Below are positions 1-10,720 of a stretch of 64,000 bases of DNA, piece after piece. The position numbers and the translations under genes are program-made. The stretch's first letter is position 1. Every line of letters begins with the position of its first letter. This stretch comes from Phyto melanocephala (Eukaryota > Arthropoda > Insecta > Diptera > Rhinophoridae): positions 73,341,578 to 73,405,577 of the forward strand of contig OW799233.1 in NCBI GenBank assembly GCA_941918925.1. The letters run 5' to 3'. The notes below the pieces were generated by a model. The model saw only the letters and a list, made by a program, of their open reading frames with translations, ran no database searches and had not been told where the DNA came from.

Positions 1-59
1 CTGTCTATTATCAGGCACGATGTAGTAAAGAAAACAATCGAACCGTACTGGGGAGCCTG

Positions 60-330
60 CTACTGTCTATGGTAAAATAAACGTAAAAGTAACTATTGCC
101 AACATAAGTGTCAATCATGTATTCATCGTTGCCGATATTGTGGACAAAGTAATCATCGGTGCAGATTTTATGATTAGTCATGGCATTAATCTGCACATGG
201 GCCAGAGGTTATGATTTGGCGGAATGTTGAAATACCGCTAGATGTTGGTTATGAAAATAAGCTGCCTGTAAGAAAACTAATTGCTACAGAATATACGAAA
301 ATACCACCGCAGTCCGAAAGTGTAGTTTTG
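60..330 (+). pseudogene. Gypsy-A protease C-terminus and linker
   Basis: Translation from about 70 gives the C-terminal half of a retropepsin, including the conserved IIGADFM segment near 157-180 that matches the I-L-G-x-D-F motif of Gypsy proteases. The active-site Asp lies left of the window. The frame ends at a TGA just after HMGQRL (about 212); a shift resumes the linker as far as about 330, where sequence jumps to reverse transcriptase. It is a relic. Confidence 0.55.
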
Positions 331-780
331 ACGATCACTTGAAAAATCTAGATGAAGTTCTTAAACGACTATTAGTGGCTGGACTCAAACTAAGCGCAAA
401 GAAATGTACATTGTTCCAGAAAGAGATTAAATACTTGGGGCATTGAGTTGCAGAGGATGGTATATCAACTGACGAAGATAAAGTTTAAGCTGTGAATGAC
501 TGTCCTCGCCTGAAAAATTTGCATGAGTTACGTAGCTTTCTAGGCCTCTGTACCTACTGCAGGCGATTTGTGCCAAATTTTTCCAGTGTCGCTGCCAGTC
601 TACATGAGCTCACCAAGAAGTCACGACCATTCCTGTGGGCTGAAGCACAAGAACAAGCATTCCAGAAGCTCAAGGAGTTGTTATGCGTAGCACCAGTTTT
701 GACATATCCTATCGCTGGAGAGAACTTTGTATTGGATAGCAATGCGAGTGGCTACGGATAGGTGGTATTCTTTCGGCAGT
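331..780 (+). pseudogene. Gypsy-A reverse transcriptase C-terminus and RNase H start
   Basis: The reading frame gives the RT thumb region (KKCTLFQKEIKYLGH, then ELRSFLGLCTYCRRFVPNFS at about 524-583), which is the usual F-L-G-x-x-x-Y-x-R-R-F-V block of Ty3/Gypsy pol. The RNase H start follows, with DSNASGYG near 738-761. Stops lie at 445, 487 and 760. The YxDD catalytic box and everything N-terminal to it are absent, so the enzyme cannot be active. Confidence 0.75.
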
Positions 781-980
781 TGTATAGTGTGTAAAGCATT
801 TCCACAAATATCTGTATGGACAACACTTCGAACTCTCTGCACTCAGATGGTTACTACAATTCAAACAACCTGAAGGACAGCTAGCCCGTTGGATTGAACG
901 TCTCCAGAGCTACGATCTCAGTATTGAGAACAGAAAGGGCACTAAACATGGAAATGCAGATGCACTCTCCCGAAGACCAT

Positions 981-1813
981 GCAGATTGGAGTGCAAACAT
1001 TGTGCAAAAGCTGAAGGAAAAGAATGTGTCGTTGACGTTCGACTAACACATATAGAAACAAGTGACGATTGGTCAGCGGCGCAAAGTGATGATCCCATTC
1101 GGGCAAAAATTATGTCAGCAAAGGAGGAAGACAAAAGGCTAACCCGTAACCAAATATCAGCGGAAAGTCCACTGATGAAATCATACTGGGCGCTATGGAA
1201 TAGTCTGCGGGTTATTAACGGATGCCTTTATCGCAAATGGGACAGTACTGATGGTAAATCGACAACAAATCTGATTGTGGTCCTATCCTCTAAATTCAAA
1301 GAGGTATTGAAGGAGTTTTATAATGGTTCAAGCGGTGGTCATCTTGGTGTAACAAAAACCATAGAAAAGATAAAGCAACGTTTCTATTGGTTGGGATGCC
1401 AACAATCTGTAGCTGATTGGATAGCAAATTGCGCACAATGTATCGTAGCTGAGGGACCAGTAAGAAGGAGTCGAGGAGCGCTGCAGCAGTACAATTCATG
1501 TGCTCCCTTTGAGCGAATAGCGATGGATATAGCAGGCCCTTTTCCTGTCAGTGAGGCTGGAAACCGTTACGTTTTAATTGTTATCGACTCTTTTAGCAAA
1601 TGGCCACAGGTAGACGCAATACCAAACCAAAAAGCTAAAACTGCATTTGTGAACAACTGGGTGTGCCGCTATGGAATTCCGCTTGAACTACATTCTGATC
1701 AGAGAAGAAATTTTGAATCTGCGATATTCCAGGAAATTTGCGAACTATACGGTTTCCGAAAAACGAGGACTACGCCACTGCATCAACAATCTGACTGCAT
1801 GGTCGAGAGATTT
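981..1813 (+). pseudogene. Gypsy-A integrase
   Basis: An open stretch encodes the H2C2 zinc-binding region (GGHLGVTKTIEKIKQRFYW, then NCAQC) and the catalytic core. All three DDE-type residues can be seen: Asp in AMDIAGPF (about 1523), Asp in LHSDQRRNFES (about 1697) and Glu in MVERFN (about 1803). The first zinc-binding His is replaced in FYNGSSGGHLG. Gypsy coding breaks off at 1813, where piggyBac sequence begins. The ORF runs on to 1885, but its last 24 codons belong to the insertion. Confidence 0.85.
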
Positions 1814-2390
1814 AACCCTTTGGACCCGGATGGTACATATGTGTACCACTTAAAGTTTAAACATCTCTCAAAACATAAAATTTAATGTTGCTTGGTTGTG
1901 AAAAGTATAAATATTTATATATGTATATAAAATATATATAAATAGTTTTTAAGTTCTCTTAAATACATTCCAATATGTGCCGTTATATTTTTTTGTTTTT
2001 TATATTTACGGTACCCTTTTTTGTGACTTAAAACGCAACTATAGTGAAGTGTATAATTCGTTTGTGCATAATATTTTGCGTGAAATTGCAGAAAATATTT
2101 AAAATAATGAAGATTTTACATTTTTGCGGCAGGTAAATATTTATAAACAAACATTTGTTTTATGCTACCTATATGTACCATATGTACCATTCGTATGGTA
2201 TGGGTGGTACATATGATCCCGAAGACATTCGAAAAGTTTTGGAAGATGAAGCTGATAGTACTAGCGATTTAGAAGATTTCTCTGGAGGAAACTCTGAAGA
2301 ATTTGTACCAAATGATGTATCTGTCTTCTGCGACAACGAAGATTCACCAGATGACGAAGCAGCAAATTCAGAATGCTTTAATGAGAGTCA
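1811..2390 (+). mobile_element. piggyBac-like 5' fragment
   Basis: The left junction is TTAA (1811-1814) followed by CCCTTTGGACCC, the TTAA-plus-CCC start expected of a piggyBac terminus. A palindrome, GGTACATATGTGTACC, follows at about 1831. An ORF from about 2200 has a strongly acidic N-terminus (DPEDIRKVLEDEADSTSDLE) like many piggyBac transposases. Near 2390 the frame passes into Gypsy pol (VLLYNPQRK), so the fragment has no right terminus. The missing Gypsy segment suggests that a deletion removed both the piggyBac body and part of the integrase. Confidence 0.6.
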
Positions 2391-2606
2391 GCTAGTTCTA
2401 CTATATAACCCACAACGGAAAAACTGACTGTCTCCTAAATTGCAAACTCATAGGTGATATATAAGGTGATAAAAAAAATAAATGATGTCGTATATAGAAT
2501 ACAGAAGTACAACAGCCCAAGATCAAAGATGAAAGTGGTTCATCTCGAGCTCCTCGCTAAGTCCGGAAAAAGTGAATTTGTGCCTATTCAGGACGAACAG
2601 GCTTAA
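2391..2606 (+). pseudogene. Gypsy-A pol C-terminal tail
   Basis: After the piggyBac fragment the translation returns to Gypsy pol: VLLYNPQRK, SPKLQT, a frame break with several stops, then DVVYRIQKYNSPRSKMKVVH and a short tail ending at TAA about 2604. This matches the GPY/F-type C-terminus found just before the 3' LTR in many insect Gypsy elements. At least two frame changes lie between 2427 and 2480. Confidence 0.7.
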
Positions 2607-2617
2607 TCGGGCGGTAC

Positions 2618-2956
2618 TGTTACAGAGCTTAATTTACATTATAATTTTATTTTAGTTATATTAAGTTGCAGAAGTTTTGTTTGTATTAGTTTATGTACAC
2701 TTAACATTTCGTTTGGTTCAATGGTTGTTCGAACATGATGTTAAGCTATATGCAGCCGAGGTGATTTATTATGTGTAGCATATTCTTAGGAACTTTTATT
2801 ATTCCTGCATATTACTTAACATTAACATTACGTCTTACTTTAAATGTATCGGCTTTCGAGTAATTTACAGTATGAGCTAGTATGTACATACGAGAACTTT
2901 GTTGAACGTTAGAGAACACCACTATATTACTATAAATACCCGAACAACACAGCTAA
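2618..2956 (+). repeat. Gypsy-A 3' LTR, left part
   Basis: It starts TGTTACAGAGC directly after a G-rich stretch (cgggcggtac) that could act as the polypurine tract. It runs to the CR1-like LINE tail at 2957. LTR-like sequence seems to continue at 5788-5935, with AATAAA near 5898. No second LTR of this element lies in the window to prove the ends. Confidence 0.6.
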
Positions 2957-5787
2957 CATTTTTTTATTTATTTAATTTATTGTCTATAGATTATAAATCC
3001 TTACAGACTAAAGTATGTAAAATAACAAAACAAAATTAAATGTATATATAAAATAATATTCTATACAATTCAACGATTTAAATATAAAATTATATTTCTT
3101 TTAACAATTTCTTTACTTTCATTAAGGCCAATAAGGTGATAATAATTATTAAAGTTTTCACATATACGACGAAGAGGATCATTATTAGCATAGTTGGATC
3201 TATAGTATCTATAGTAGTAGTATAGTTGGTCTGGTTGGAACATTAAAAGATATTTTACTTAGCAGGAATTCAGAGTCGATATCGCCTTGAATTCTATCCA
3301 GCACAAAAGAAAAACTCAGCATTGAACGACGACTTTTTAAAGTTGGCAATTTTATAAGACAGAGTCTGCTTTCGTACGAAGGTAGTAAAAACGAATTCCA
3401 TCCAAAGCCATGAAGACAAAATATTAAAAACTTCTTTTGTACAGACTCGGTACTATCAATATGAATATTATAGTAAGGATCCAAAATAATTAATCCGTAC
3501 TCTAGAATAGGTCGAACTAACGATGAATATAATTGCTTCGTAATATAAGGATCTAGAAATTCCTTGCACCACCTCTTCCTAAATCCAAGTACACCATTTG
3601 CTTTGTTAACAATGATAGAAATATGGTCACGAAAATTTAATTGGTGATCAAGCAAAATACCAAGATCAAGAAAGTTCAGAACTTTATCAAGTTTACACTC
3701 ATTAATGCAATAAAATAAATCCAATTTCTTAATTCTGAAAAAGGACATATGCTTACATTTTTTTATATTCAGCTCCATTAAGTTGATTTCACACCAATTA
3801 ATCAAATTGTCAATATCAGATTGAAGGAAAAGTTGATCTTCGGGATTATTAGAAGAACGAAAAATTTTGACATCATCGGCATACATCAAAACTTTAGAGT
3901 GCTGAATAACTGAAGGTAGATCGTTTATGAATAAGGTAAATAAAATAGGACCAAAGAAGAAACTTTGATAGCATTAGACGTAGCACTTCCATACTTAACT
4001 TGTTGAGTTCTTAAAGACAAGTATGATCTTAACCATTTTATTGTCATATCCGTAAATCCCATTAATGATAATTTGTTAAGCAAGAGATCATGGTTTACCT
4101 TATCAAAAGCTTTACTAAAATCTGTGTAGATAGCATCAGTTTGCATATTATTTATAAAACCATAATTTATTGTAGTAGTTAGCTCCAAAATATTAGTCGT
4201 TGTAGAGCGATGTTTACAAAAACCATGTTGGCACGGTGACAAAATCGAAGAAATTTGATGGTATAAATTATCAGTTAAAATTTTTTCAAAAAGTTTGGGA
4301 ATATGACTCAGCTTAGCAATGACACGATAATTTGATATCTCAATTTTGCTTCCATTTTTAAACAACGGAATTAAATATATACGATAATTTCCAAATCAAT
4401 GGTACGTATCCTAATTTAATGGATTTGTTAAAGATAGCAATAAGCGGGTAACATAAATTTTCTGCACAATTTTTTAGAACGCAATTTGGTATTTCATCTG
4501 GACCAGCATTAAACGAATTATTTAGTGATAATAAATTTGAAAGAGTCGTTTTATAAGTAATAAAAGAGAATTGTACATCAGATGATTGAGGTATATTAAA
4601 TGGGTAAGATGTTATGTTATTATATACTTTTTTAGAGTAGGTAGTTGAACAAAATCTCAGCAAACAAATTGGAAATAGAAACGTCATTATTAGCGTCAGT
4701 TCGGAGATAATTATTATTTCATGGTGGCCTAATCTTGTTATTTCTAATTGTAATTTTTGGGACAGTTTCAGAAATGCAGCGGCGTAATGTTGAATAGAAG
4801 AGAGAAACAACATCATCTAAGTTTTCGATAGAGATTAAACTATCCCAGTTAACGTTTGATAACAAAGAGTTAAGCTTCTGATAGTTTGCACGAGAGAAGC
4901 AAAAAACTTTATGGGGTTTAATTTTGTTAGGAAATAAAATAGGTAAGATTAATGAATTAAATATTTCCAATTTTAATGTAGGATGATAACGATCTTCAGA
5001 GTAAGTAACGGGAAGTGTTTTATGTAAAAATATACCCATCGGCTGGTTGACAAATGCAAGATCAAGAAGTTTTTTATTAAGATTGTTTGCATAGTTAATT
5101 TGAAAAAGTCCATAGTTTGTGAGTGAGTAAATAAATTCATTTGAAACTGTAGGAATTAGATAGTTTATTTCTGAAGATTTATTCCACGATATGTTAGGTA
5201 GATTAAAATCTCCCAATACAATAAACAAATCAGATGGAATAGATTGTTGCAAAACAAAATCAATGGCAAAGATGTGATTATTGTATATATCCAGAGAAGA
5301 GTTTGGAGGAATGTATGAGCACGTAATGCATAAATTTGTATTTCTCAGTCGAATTTTTACAGCGACAAATTCGATGTCATCGTTAAGTATAACATTGATT
5401 TCTTCACAACGAAAATTGTTATGTGCGGCTATGAGCACACCTCCACCCAACTTATGTGATCGATCATGTCTGAAAATTTGGTATTTTTAAGATAATATTT
5501 CGTTGTTATTAATACATTTCTTATCGTTTAACCAGGTTTCAGTTAAGACAATGATGTGGTATGAAAAGTCAAAACTATTTGCATAAAGAGTGGTTAGTTT
5601 CGTATTAAGGCCACGGACATTTTGGTAAACAATATTAATAAGATTATAATAAGATATTATAGCATTGGGTGGTCAAAAATCAGGATTGACTATAGTATTA
5701 AAATTTTCTTCTGGTACGATGATTTTAAAAGAACATTTACTCCGTTTCTTCGAATAATTGAATTTAAAAACAGATAATTCATGTTCA
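2957..5787 (-). mobile_element. CR1-like LINE, copy 1 (5'-truncated)
   Basis: Minus-strand non-LTR retrotransposon. Its 3' tail (seen as T/A-rich tttttttatttattt) is at 2957, and it is cut at the 5' end near 5787, inside ORF1. It closely resembles copy 2 at 36985-40800 throughout. Relative to copy 2 it lacks about 237 bp (copy-2 positions 38798-39034) between the endonuclease and RT domains, but it keeps the ORF1/ORF2 junction that copy 2 has lost. It sits inside the Gypsy-A LTR and is therefore younger. No clear target duplication was seen. Confidence 0.85.
3209..5645 (-). pseudogene. CR1-like ORF2 (endonuclease + reverse transcriptase), copy 1
   Basis: Minus-strand fragments read in order: an apurinic endonuclease segment (5450-4719, with LGDFNLPNISWN and the DLAFVNQP region), an RT N-terminus with NAGPDEIPN, an RT core with YTDFSKAFDKVNHDLL, and MMYADDVKIF (about 3889-3860) carrying the catalytic YADD. 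The C-terminal part resembles the copy-2 thumb and tail. The fragments lie in different frames because of indels, and about 237 bp around 4720 are deleted. The product would be an endonuclease/RT, but this copy is dead. Confidence 0.8.
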
Positions 5788-5989
5788 GTATTACAGTAGA
5801 GCTTGTAAAGTGCGTATCAAAGTGAGTTTGATAATAAAAGTGTATAACCATAAGTGAAATAAGTAAAGCGACATAAAAGCAATATCTGAGTGTGTTTAAA
5901 TAAACAGAGTGCTCTAAATTGTTTAACTAATTTTAACTGTTTTTTTTGCAATACGAAAGGAATTCAAGGTTTATTTAAAGGAAGTAATC

Positions 5990-6083
5990 CAAAGCTTATA
6001 AAAGGTAACAATATATTCAGTTAATATTCAGAATTCATTTTTATTCACTTAGCGGCGTAGCAACGTGCGCCACGATTGGCTAG
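5990..6083 (+). mobile_element. Helitron-like 3' end fragment
   Basis: The sequence ends ggcgtagcaacgtgcgcc...ggCTAG at 6080-6083, followed by T. This is the same short hairpin and CTAG terminus as the two Helitron copies at 43825 and 45585. Only about 90 bp of the 3' end is recognisable. It is a more diverged or 5'-truncated member of that family. Confidence 0.6.
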
Positions 6084-7040
6084 TATTTTATAAACTGAAC
6101 TTAAGCCAGAATAAATATGATTTATAAAAATTTTTTATTGTTATTAACAATCGGAAATTAAAGTGTGATATATTAATGTTTTTACCTCGAGTGGATAATT
6201 ATTTTGTTTATGGGCCATTGGTGCGCTGTAATATTCTGAAAAGGCTGTGCCAAATCTTATATACCCTCTACATAGTTTGTATGTATAATCCAGTATGTTT
6301 GAAGTGGATCAAAAAATGAAATACATAAATTATAAACGGTAAAGTTTGCCAAGATAGCTGAAACGAAAAAAACACATTTCAAGCCCGAAAAAAATACGAC
6401 AAAATGTTACAACTGCTAATAACCGCAGTCGGCTACCTCGGCTGATGACGTTAAATGCTTAGCTTAGTCCCCTTGTATCTCGTATAACAAACTACTAAAA
6501 AAAACTAAAAAATAGTATAAAAAATTTAAAGTTAAATGAATGTGCAGTACACACTTTACCTTTTCAGCCCTTTGCTACCGAATTTCGACTGTCTGCTTTT
6601 CTGTTTCTCTATTGTAAAAGTGAAACACTGAATTTTTATGAAAAAGTTGAAAACTTATATACTTGAATTAAATAAATACAAAACTGTGAAAAACATTTAT
6701 TTTTTATTTTCTCAAACCGGCTTCTATCTGTCGCCGGTAATTTTTGCACTCAGCCGACACCCGTCGTCTTTTTCAAACGGCTTGGACCTGTTGCTGTTGT
6801 TTAACACATTGACTGCCAATGCACCTTCAGCAAATAATATGCTGAGGGCAAATTATTTTTTTGCGTACTTTCTTCGAAAACTTCAATATTGGAATTTAAG
6901 CTACTTTCAGTAATATCTACTAACTTATTTACGAAACCCAACAATATTCATATTCTAAAACATAATTAAACATAACTACGTCGAACATGTACTTTATGTT
7001 ATTTTAGAATAAAACATATGAAGGAAAAGAGACCTTTAGA
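6084..7040. other. AT-rich spacer
   Basis: No gene recognised. A segment near 6249-6275 (gccaaatcttatataccc) resembles the left end of the dispersed repeat at 55021. A 91-codon ORF at 6638-6913 has low-complexity, hydrophobic content and no recognisable motif; I treat it as chance. Confidence 0.4.
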
Positions 7041-7041
7041 A

Positions 7042-7167
7042 AGAAGGAGTATACAAGTATTGCCTGGATTGTCCCCAAGAGCCTTTCATGCATTTAGAAT
7101 GTTTTGAAAATCACCACAAACAAGTTTACGTATCAGTTTGTGTCTTTTCATTATAAAAATATAATGA
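7042..7167 (+). pseudogene. piggyBac-like transposase C-terminal zinc-binding tail
   Basis: One frame reads VYKYCLDCPQEPFMHLECFE followed by NHH and, after 15 further residues, a TAA. Its Cx2C...Cx..H pattern matches the cysteine-rich tail ending many piggyBac-type transposases. No other part of that transposase is next to it. It could be the other end of the element whose 5' end lies at 1811, or an unrelated copy. Confidence 0.45.
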
Positions 7168-7486
7168 TAAATAATTTTTCGTAATACTCTGTATAATTAA
7201 GTGTATTACATTTTTTTGAAAAACAATTTTTTTAATAAACTTTTGAAACACAAGTTACTCTCATATGAACATTCACATTTACCCAATTTACAACACAAGA
7301 AACGCTCTCGGTAAAATGGGGAGCCCAAAGTTCCCGCGGTAACGTATGTATGCACATCGAACAAATTAATATAGAACAATATTTCTATATGCGTATTATA
7401 ATTAGTTATAACTATTGTTGTTTTTTTTCTCTTGCCGACAATTTTAATGTTTATACTCTCGTTTGCATGACAGCTTGTATGTATTA
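7168..7486. other. AT-rich spacer
   Basis: Probably the decayed 3' flank of the piggyBac scrap. I see no motif here that I can name. Confidence 0.35.
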
Positions 7487-7955
7487 AATACTTTGCATTC
7501 TCCTTGGTAGTTTGGCAAACGTATTAGAAGTGATGCAAGGCCAAGCTATTGAGGAGATATAATTATAATCACTCAATTATAATGATTATAATTATGGGGA
7601 TATGGGATTAAAGAAAAGAGAATTGTTATCTATTTTTCTTTTATGAGCAAGGGTAAGAAACGGGATGCTTACATTGTTAATAAAGTATCAGCCTAATTAA
7701 TAAATCGTTGTGTTGGTAACAATTTTGAATTTTATTTTTTCTTCCATGTATAGTGATTTTTATAAAGATTCAATAGTGAGTGAGGTATTCATTTTCGTTA
7801 AGGTTTACAAAGACTTCAATTTTGTATTAAATTTATTTTCGGGCAAAAGCTTCTTAAGTGTTACCATAGTTAATTCATTTCTTAAATTCAATTTTTTCGT
7901 AAATTTAAATGTTTTTTATTATTTCAATGTTGTGTGTCCTAAAGTAGTTTGGACA
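7487..7955 (-). repeat. BEL/Pao 3' LTR
   Basis: In the minus-strand sense it begins TGTCCAAACTACTTT directly after a purine-rich GACAAGGCAGG, as expected of a 3' LTR after a polypurine tract. It is 469 bp long and nearly identical to the solo copy at 33995-34475, except for a 12-bp block (agtatcttaatt) present only in the solo copy. The 88-codon plus-strand ORF across it is incidental, since both LTR copies share it. Confidence 0.75.
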
Positions 7956-7981
7956 TGGCGCCTGCCTTGTCGTTAGGCAAT

Positions 7982-8477
7982 TTATTGTAGCTTATCATTA
8001 ACACACAGAACGTGAGCTAAGGATTTAATGGCTTCTACAATTGTTTTGGTGTCAGGTGCTGTGTTTACATACGTTTGCTGACTTGCTGAAATGTTTAATG
8101 TTCGGTTAGCTCTTGTTGACCGCCGTGTTGATTGTTGCGCGGCTGGACGTTTTCGGCGATTTTCTGATGTATTTGGATGGTTCCAATGTTTATGTGGATG
8201 TACTAATGTGTGATGGAACCTGCCGCATTTTCTGCAGGTATCCATAGAGGTACATCCTCGTAGATCATGCGTCTTAGCGAGACAGTTTACACAATATCGA
8301 TACCTTTCCACTACCTCCTCTCTTCTTTTTATTGTCATCTTAAGAAATCTTTTACAAAACCTCAAAGAATGGAACCGTTCACATAGCATGCACCTGTAAA
8401 TTTCTGGATCTTTGCAAGAGATACGAGAGTTGTGTTGATTAGGTCTTGAACGTGTAGTTTTGAGTCTGTGGTTACTT
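7982..8477 (-). CDS. Zinc-knuckle protein, putative 3' spliced ORF of the BEL element
   Basis: An open frame on the minus strand with three clustered zinc-binding motifs: CMLCERFHSLRFC, CVNCLAKTHDLRGC and CRKCGRFHHTLVH. These are the same kind as in BEL gag proteins. An ATG lies at 8389, but the frame stays open upstream to a strong splice-acceptor-like site (tctttttcttcttacaccag, exon start 8477), so the N-terminus may be on another exon. The basic, Ser/Arg/Asn-rich C-terminus ends at a TAA that overlaps an AATAAA signal. It lies between the end of pol and the 3' LTR, where an env-like ORF would sit. Its role is unknown; nucleic-acid binding is inferred from the knuckles. It could instead be a gag fragment brought in by rearrangement. 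Confidence 0.6.
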
Positions 8478-8699
8478 CTGGTGTAAGAAGAAAAAGAGAT
8501 TAGTTAATATATAATAACAAATTGATTATAAATGGTGTGAAATTTATATGAGGTAGTATGAACAATGTACTGTATAACATAAGGTAATGATTGACAAGAG
8601 CTACGTGTATTTTATAGACATATATAAGAATGAAAACTAAGGGGATATACATAAATTAAGACGTTAACTAAAGTGAGAATGAGTAGATTTATTTTCTGG

Positions 8700-9900
8700 T
8701 CTACCGAGTGTGCTCATTATTCATAAAGGGTAGGTAACAAAGTTTCGATATTGGTCTTGCAATCACACCCATTGGTACACGTACGTCCGCGACGCGTACC
8801 TTCTCATCCATACCTAGGTAAGTTTTTTAAATTCTTCCCAAGCGCCACTCATAAGGTGGTAACAAATCATCCATAATGACCACCATGTCTCCGACTTGAA
8901 TATTGGGAGCAGTGTTCTGCTATTTGTAGCGCTTGTGCAATGATTTTAGGTAATCTTCTTTCCATCGAACAGACAATTGATGGTGGATTACCTTCAACTT
9001 TTCCCATCTGTTAATAACCGACATATTTTGGAAAGCTTGCTCAGTGAACGCCATTTAAGGGGCTCCTCTTAAAAAATGTCCAGGAGTTAATGCTGTGAGA
9101 TCCCGAGGGTCTTCTGATATTGTTGAGATTGGTCGAGAGTTTAATATACCTTCGATTCGAGCTAATATAGTGGAGACTTCTTCGAAGGTAAATCGTTGAG
9201 CACCAGAAACTTGTTTCCAATAAAATTTGAAACTCTTTACAGCAGCTTCCCACAAGCCACCCGTATGTGGAGCATGCGGTGGTACGAATTTCCACTCAAA
9301 CCCATGTGTGATATATTTTTGAGATACTTCTTGAGATACACCTTTTATGAAAGAGGTAAATTCTTGTTCAAGTGTTCTACTTGCCCCCAAGAAATTTCTA
9401 CCATTGTCAATAACTACCTTTTGAGGTAGTCCTCACCTTCCAACGATGCGATCAAATGCTGCCTGAAATGCTAAAGAGGCTAAATCTGAACAGGGATCTA
9501 AATGTATCGCTTTCGTGCTAAAGCAAACGAAAACACTTACATACCCTTTGGTAAGTGGGGACTTTGTTAGGGGAGAAGATTTCATTTCAAATGGGCCAGC
9601 AAAGTCAACACCTGTAATGTGAAAGGGAGGTGACAAACTAGATCTGTCAGTTGGTAAGGGAGCCATTATCTGACTGCATGATTGTTTTTTGTATATAATA
9701 CATATTTTACAATGGCGAATTATATTTTTTACTTTGAGTTTAAGTCGGAATATGTAGAGCTCAGTTTGAATCATTCTGCACATTAAACTACACTCTGCAT
9801 GGTACAAAAATTTATGTAAATGTGTTAAATATAGATGGCAGAACCGAGAGCAGCCTGGCAAAATAATAGGATATCGTTAATTATAAGGGAGAGGTGATTG
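8700..9900 (-). pseudogene. BEL/Pao integrase
   Basis: The minus-strand translation shows the zinc-binding C-x2-C region (CKICIIY...), GVDFAGPFE (first catalytic Asp), IDNGRNFLGASR (second Asp) and HTGGLWEAAVKSFK (Glu). The BEL C-terminal region follows, with MVVIMDDLLPPYEWRLGRI near 8880 and VRVPMGVIARPISKL near 8760. All three catalytic residues are present, but the frame breaks near 9430, 9050 and 8935. A short internal duplication (SPLTKSPLTK) lies at about 9570. Confidence 0.8.
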
Positions 9901-10231
9901 TGTTAGTCTGCCATTTACTCTCATAATTGAGTTTTTAACTTGCTTTTACTTGGGATAAGTTGAGAATTTGATAAAGATTTATACTCATCAAGATAAAGCT
10001 TTACTTGTTTTAACTCATTTCGTGTTAAGTCGTTTTCATAGGTGGGATATACTATTTGTCGGATTTTTCTTATATATAGCTGTGGAAGAATAATATACGT
10101 AACGCCTTGTTGTATGATGAAAATCTGTCTAAGATATCTGCGTTTTGAAGTTCTGAATGCAGAGTGTGAATTCTCTGTGGGATTTGAACAGATGTTAACG
10201 GTTTTACAGTGGGCCATTCTAAAGGGGACCA

Positions 10232-10720
10232 CTACGGTCCATGCCACCATTGTAAATTGCCAGAAAGTTCATTTGATTTACACCCACGCGTTCCCAAATC
10301 GGCCGGTTTACAATGAGTAGAAACATGCCGCCATGAAGCGTTAGGTACACGTCGATGGATTTCGGCAATCCTATTCGCCACGTACGTTTCCCATGACGAC
10401 CGTGGTTTCGAGAGCCAGTTTAGTACTATTGATGAATCCGACCAAAGAATTACTTCAGCATCATTAAAATTCAGAAATGTTTTAACATATTTAACGAGTT
10501 TTGCTAGTAATACTGCACCATTCAGTTCCAAGCGTGGAATGCACACAGTTTGAATGGGCGCTACTTTACTTTTTGCCAGTACCAAATTTGTAAAAGTTTT
10601 GTGTGTAGTTTTTTGACACCGAATATATATCGTACGCTGATTTTGAAGCGTCACAGAAGCCATGTACTTGCATTAAATCGAAGGCATGTATTGAATCCAT
10701 CGTGGAATGGATATTGCTTC
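10232..10720 (-). pseudogene. BEL/Pao RNase H domain
   Basis: The minus-strand ORF holds VILWSDSSIVLNWL, NRIAEIHRRVPNASWRHVST and KPADLGTRGCKSNEL, which are the distinctive RNase H and post-RNase H motifs of BEL/Pao pol, followed by the LQWWHGP block. The frame joins imperfectly to RT sequence upstream and to the linker before integrase (10250-9921). Confidence 0.8.

Larger units (their letters stand above)
1..5935 (+). mobile_element. Gypsy-A: degenerate Ty3/Gypsy LTR retrotransposon
   Basis: Plus-strand Ty3/Gypsy element cut by the window's left edge. In order it shows a protease end, the C-terminal part of reverse transcriptase, the start of RNase H, integrase, a pol C-terminal tail and a 3' LTR beginning TGTTACAG at 2618. 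A piggyBac fragment (1815-2390) replaces the end of integrase, and a minus-strand CR1-like LINE (2957-5787) interrupts the LTR. The reverse transcriptase lacks its N-terminal half, because protease-linker sequence at about 330 runs straight into the thumb region. LTR sequence appears to resume after 5788, with a polyadenylation signal near 5900, but its exact end is uncertain. The clade was not resolved. Confidence 0.8.

Noticed and set aside
1671..1853. 60-codon plus-strand ORF within the Gypsy-A integrase
   Set aside because: It is an alternative frame of the integrase coding sequence.
7710..7976. 88-codon ORF, with an 89-codon near-twin at 34230-34499
   Set aside because: Both lie across copies of the BEL LTR; their similarity follows from LTR identity, not from coding conservation. 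Composition is low-complexity hydrophobic.
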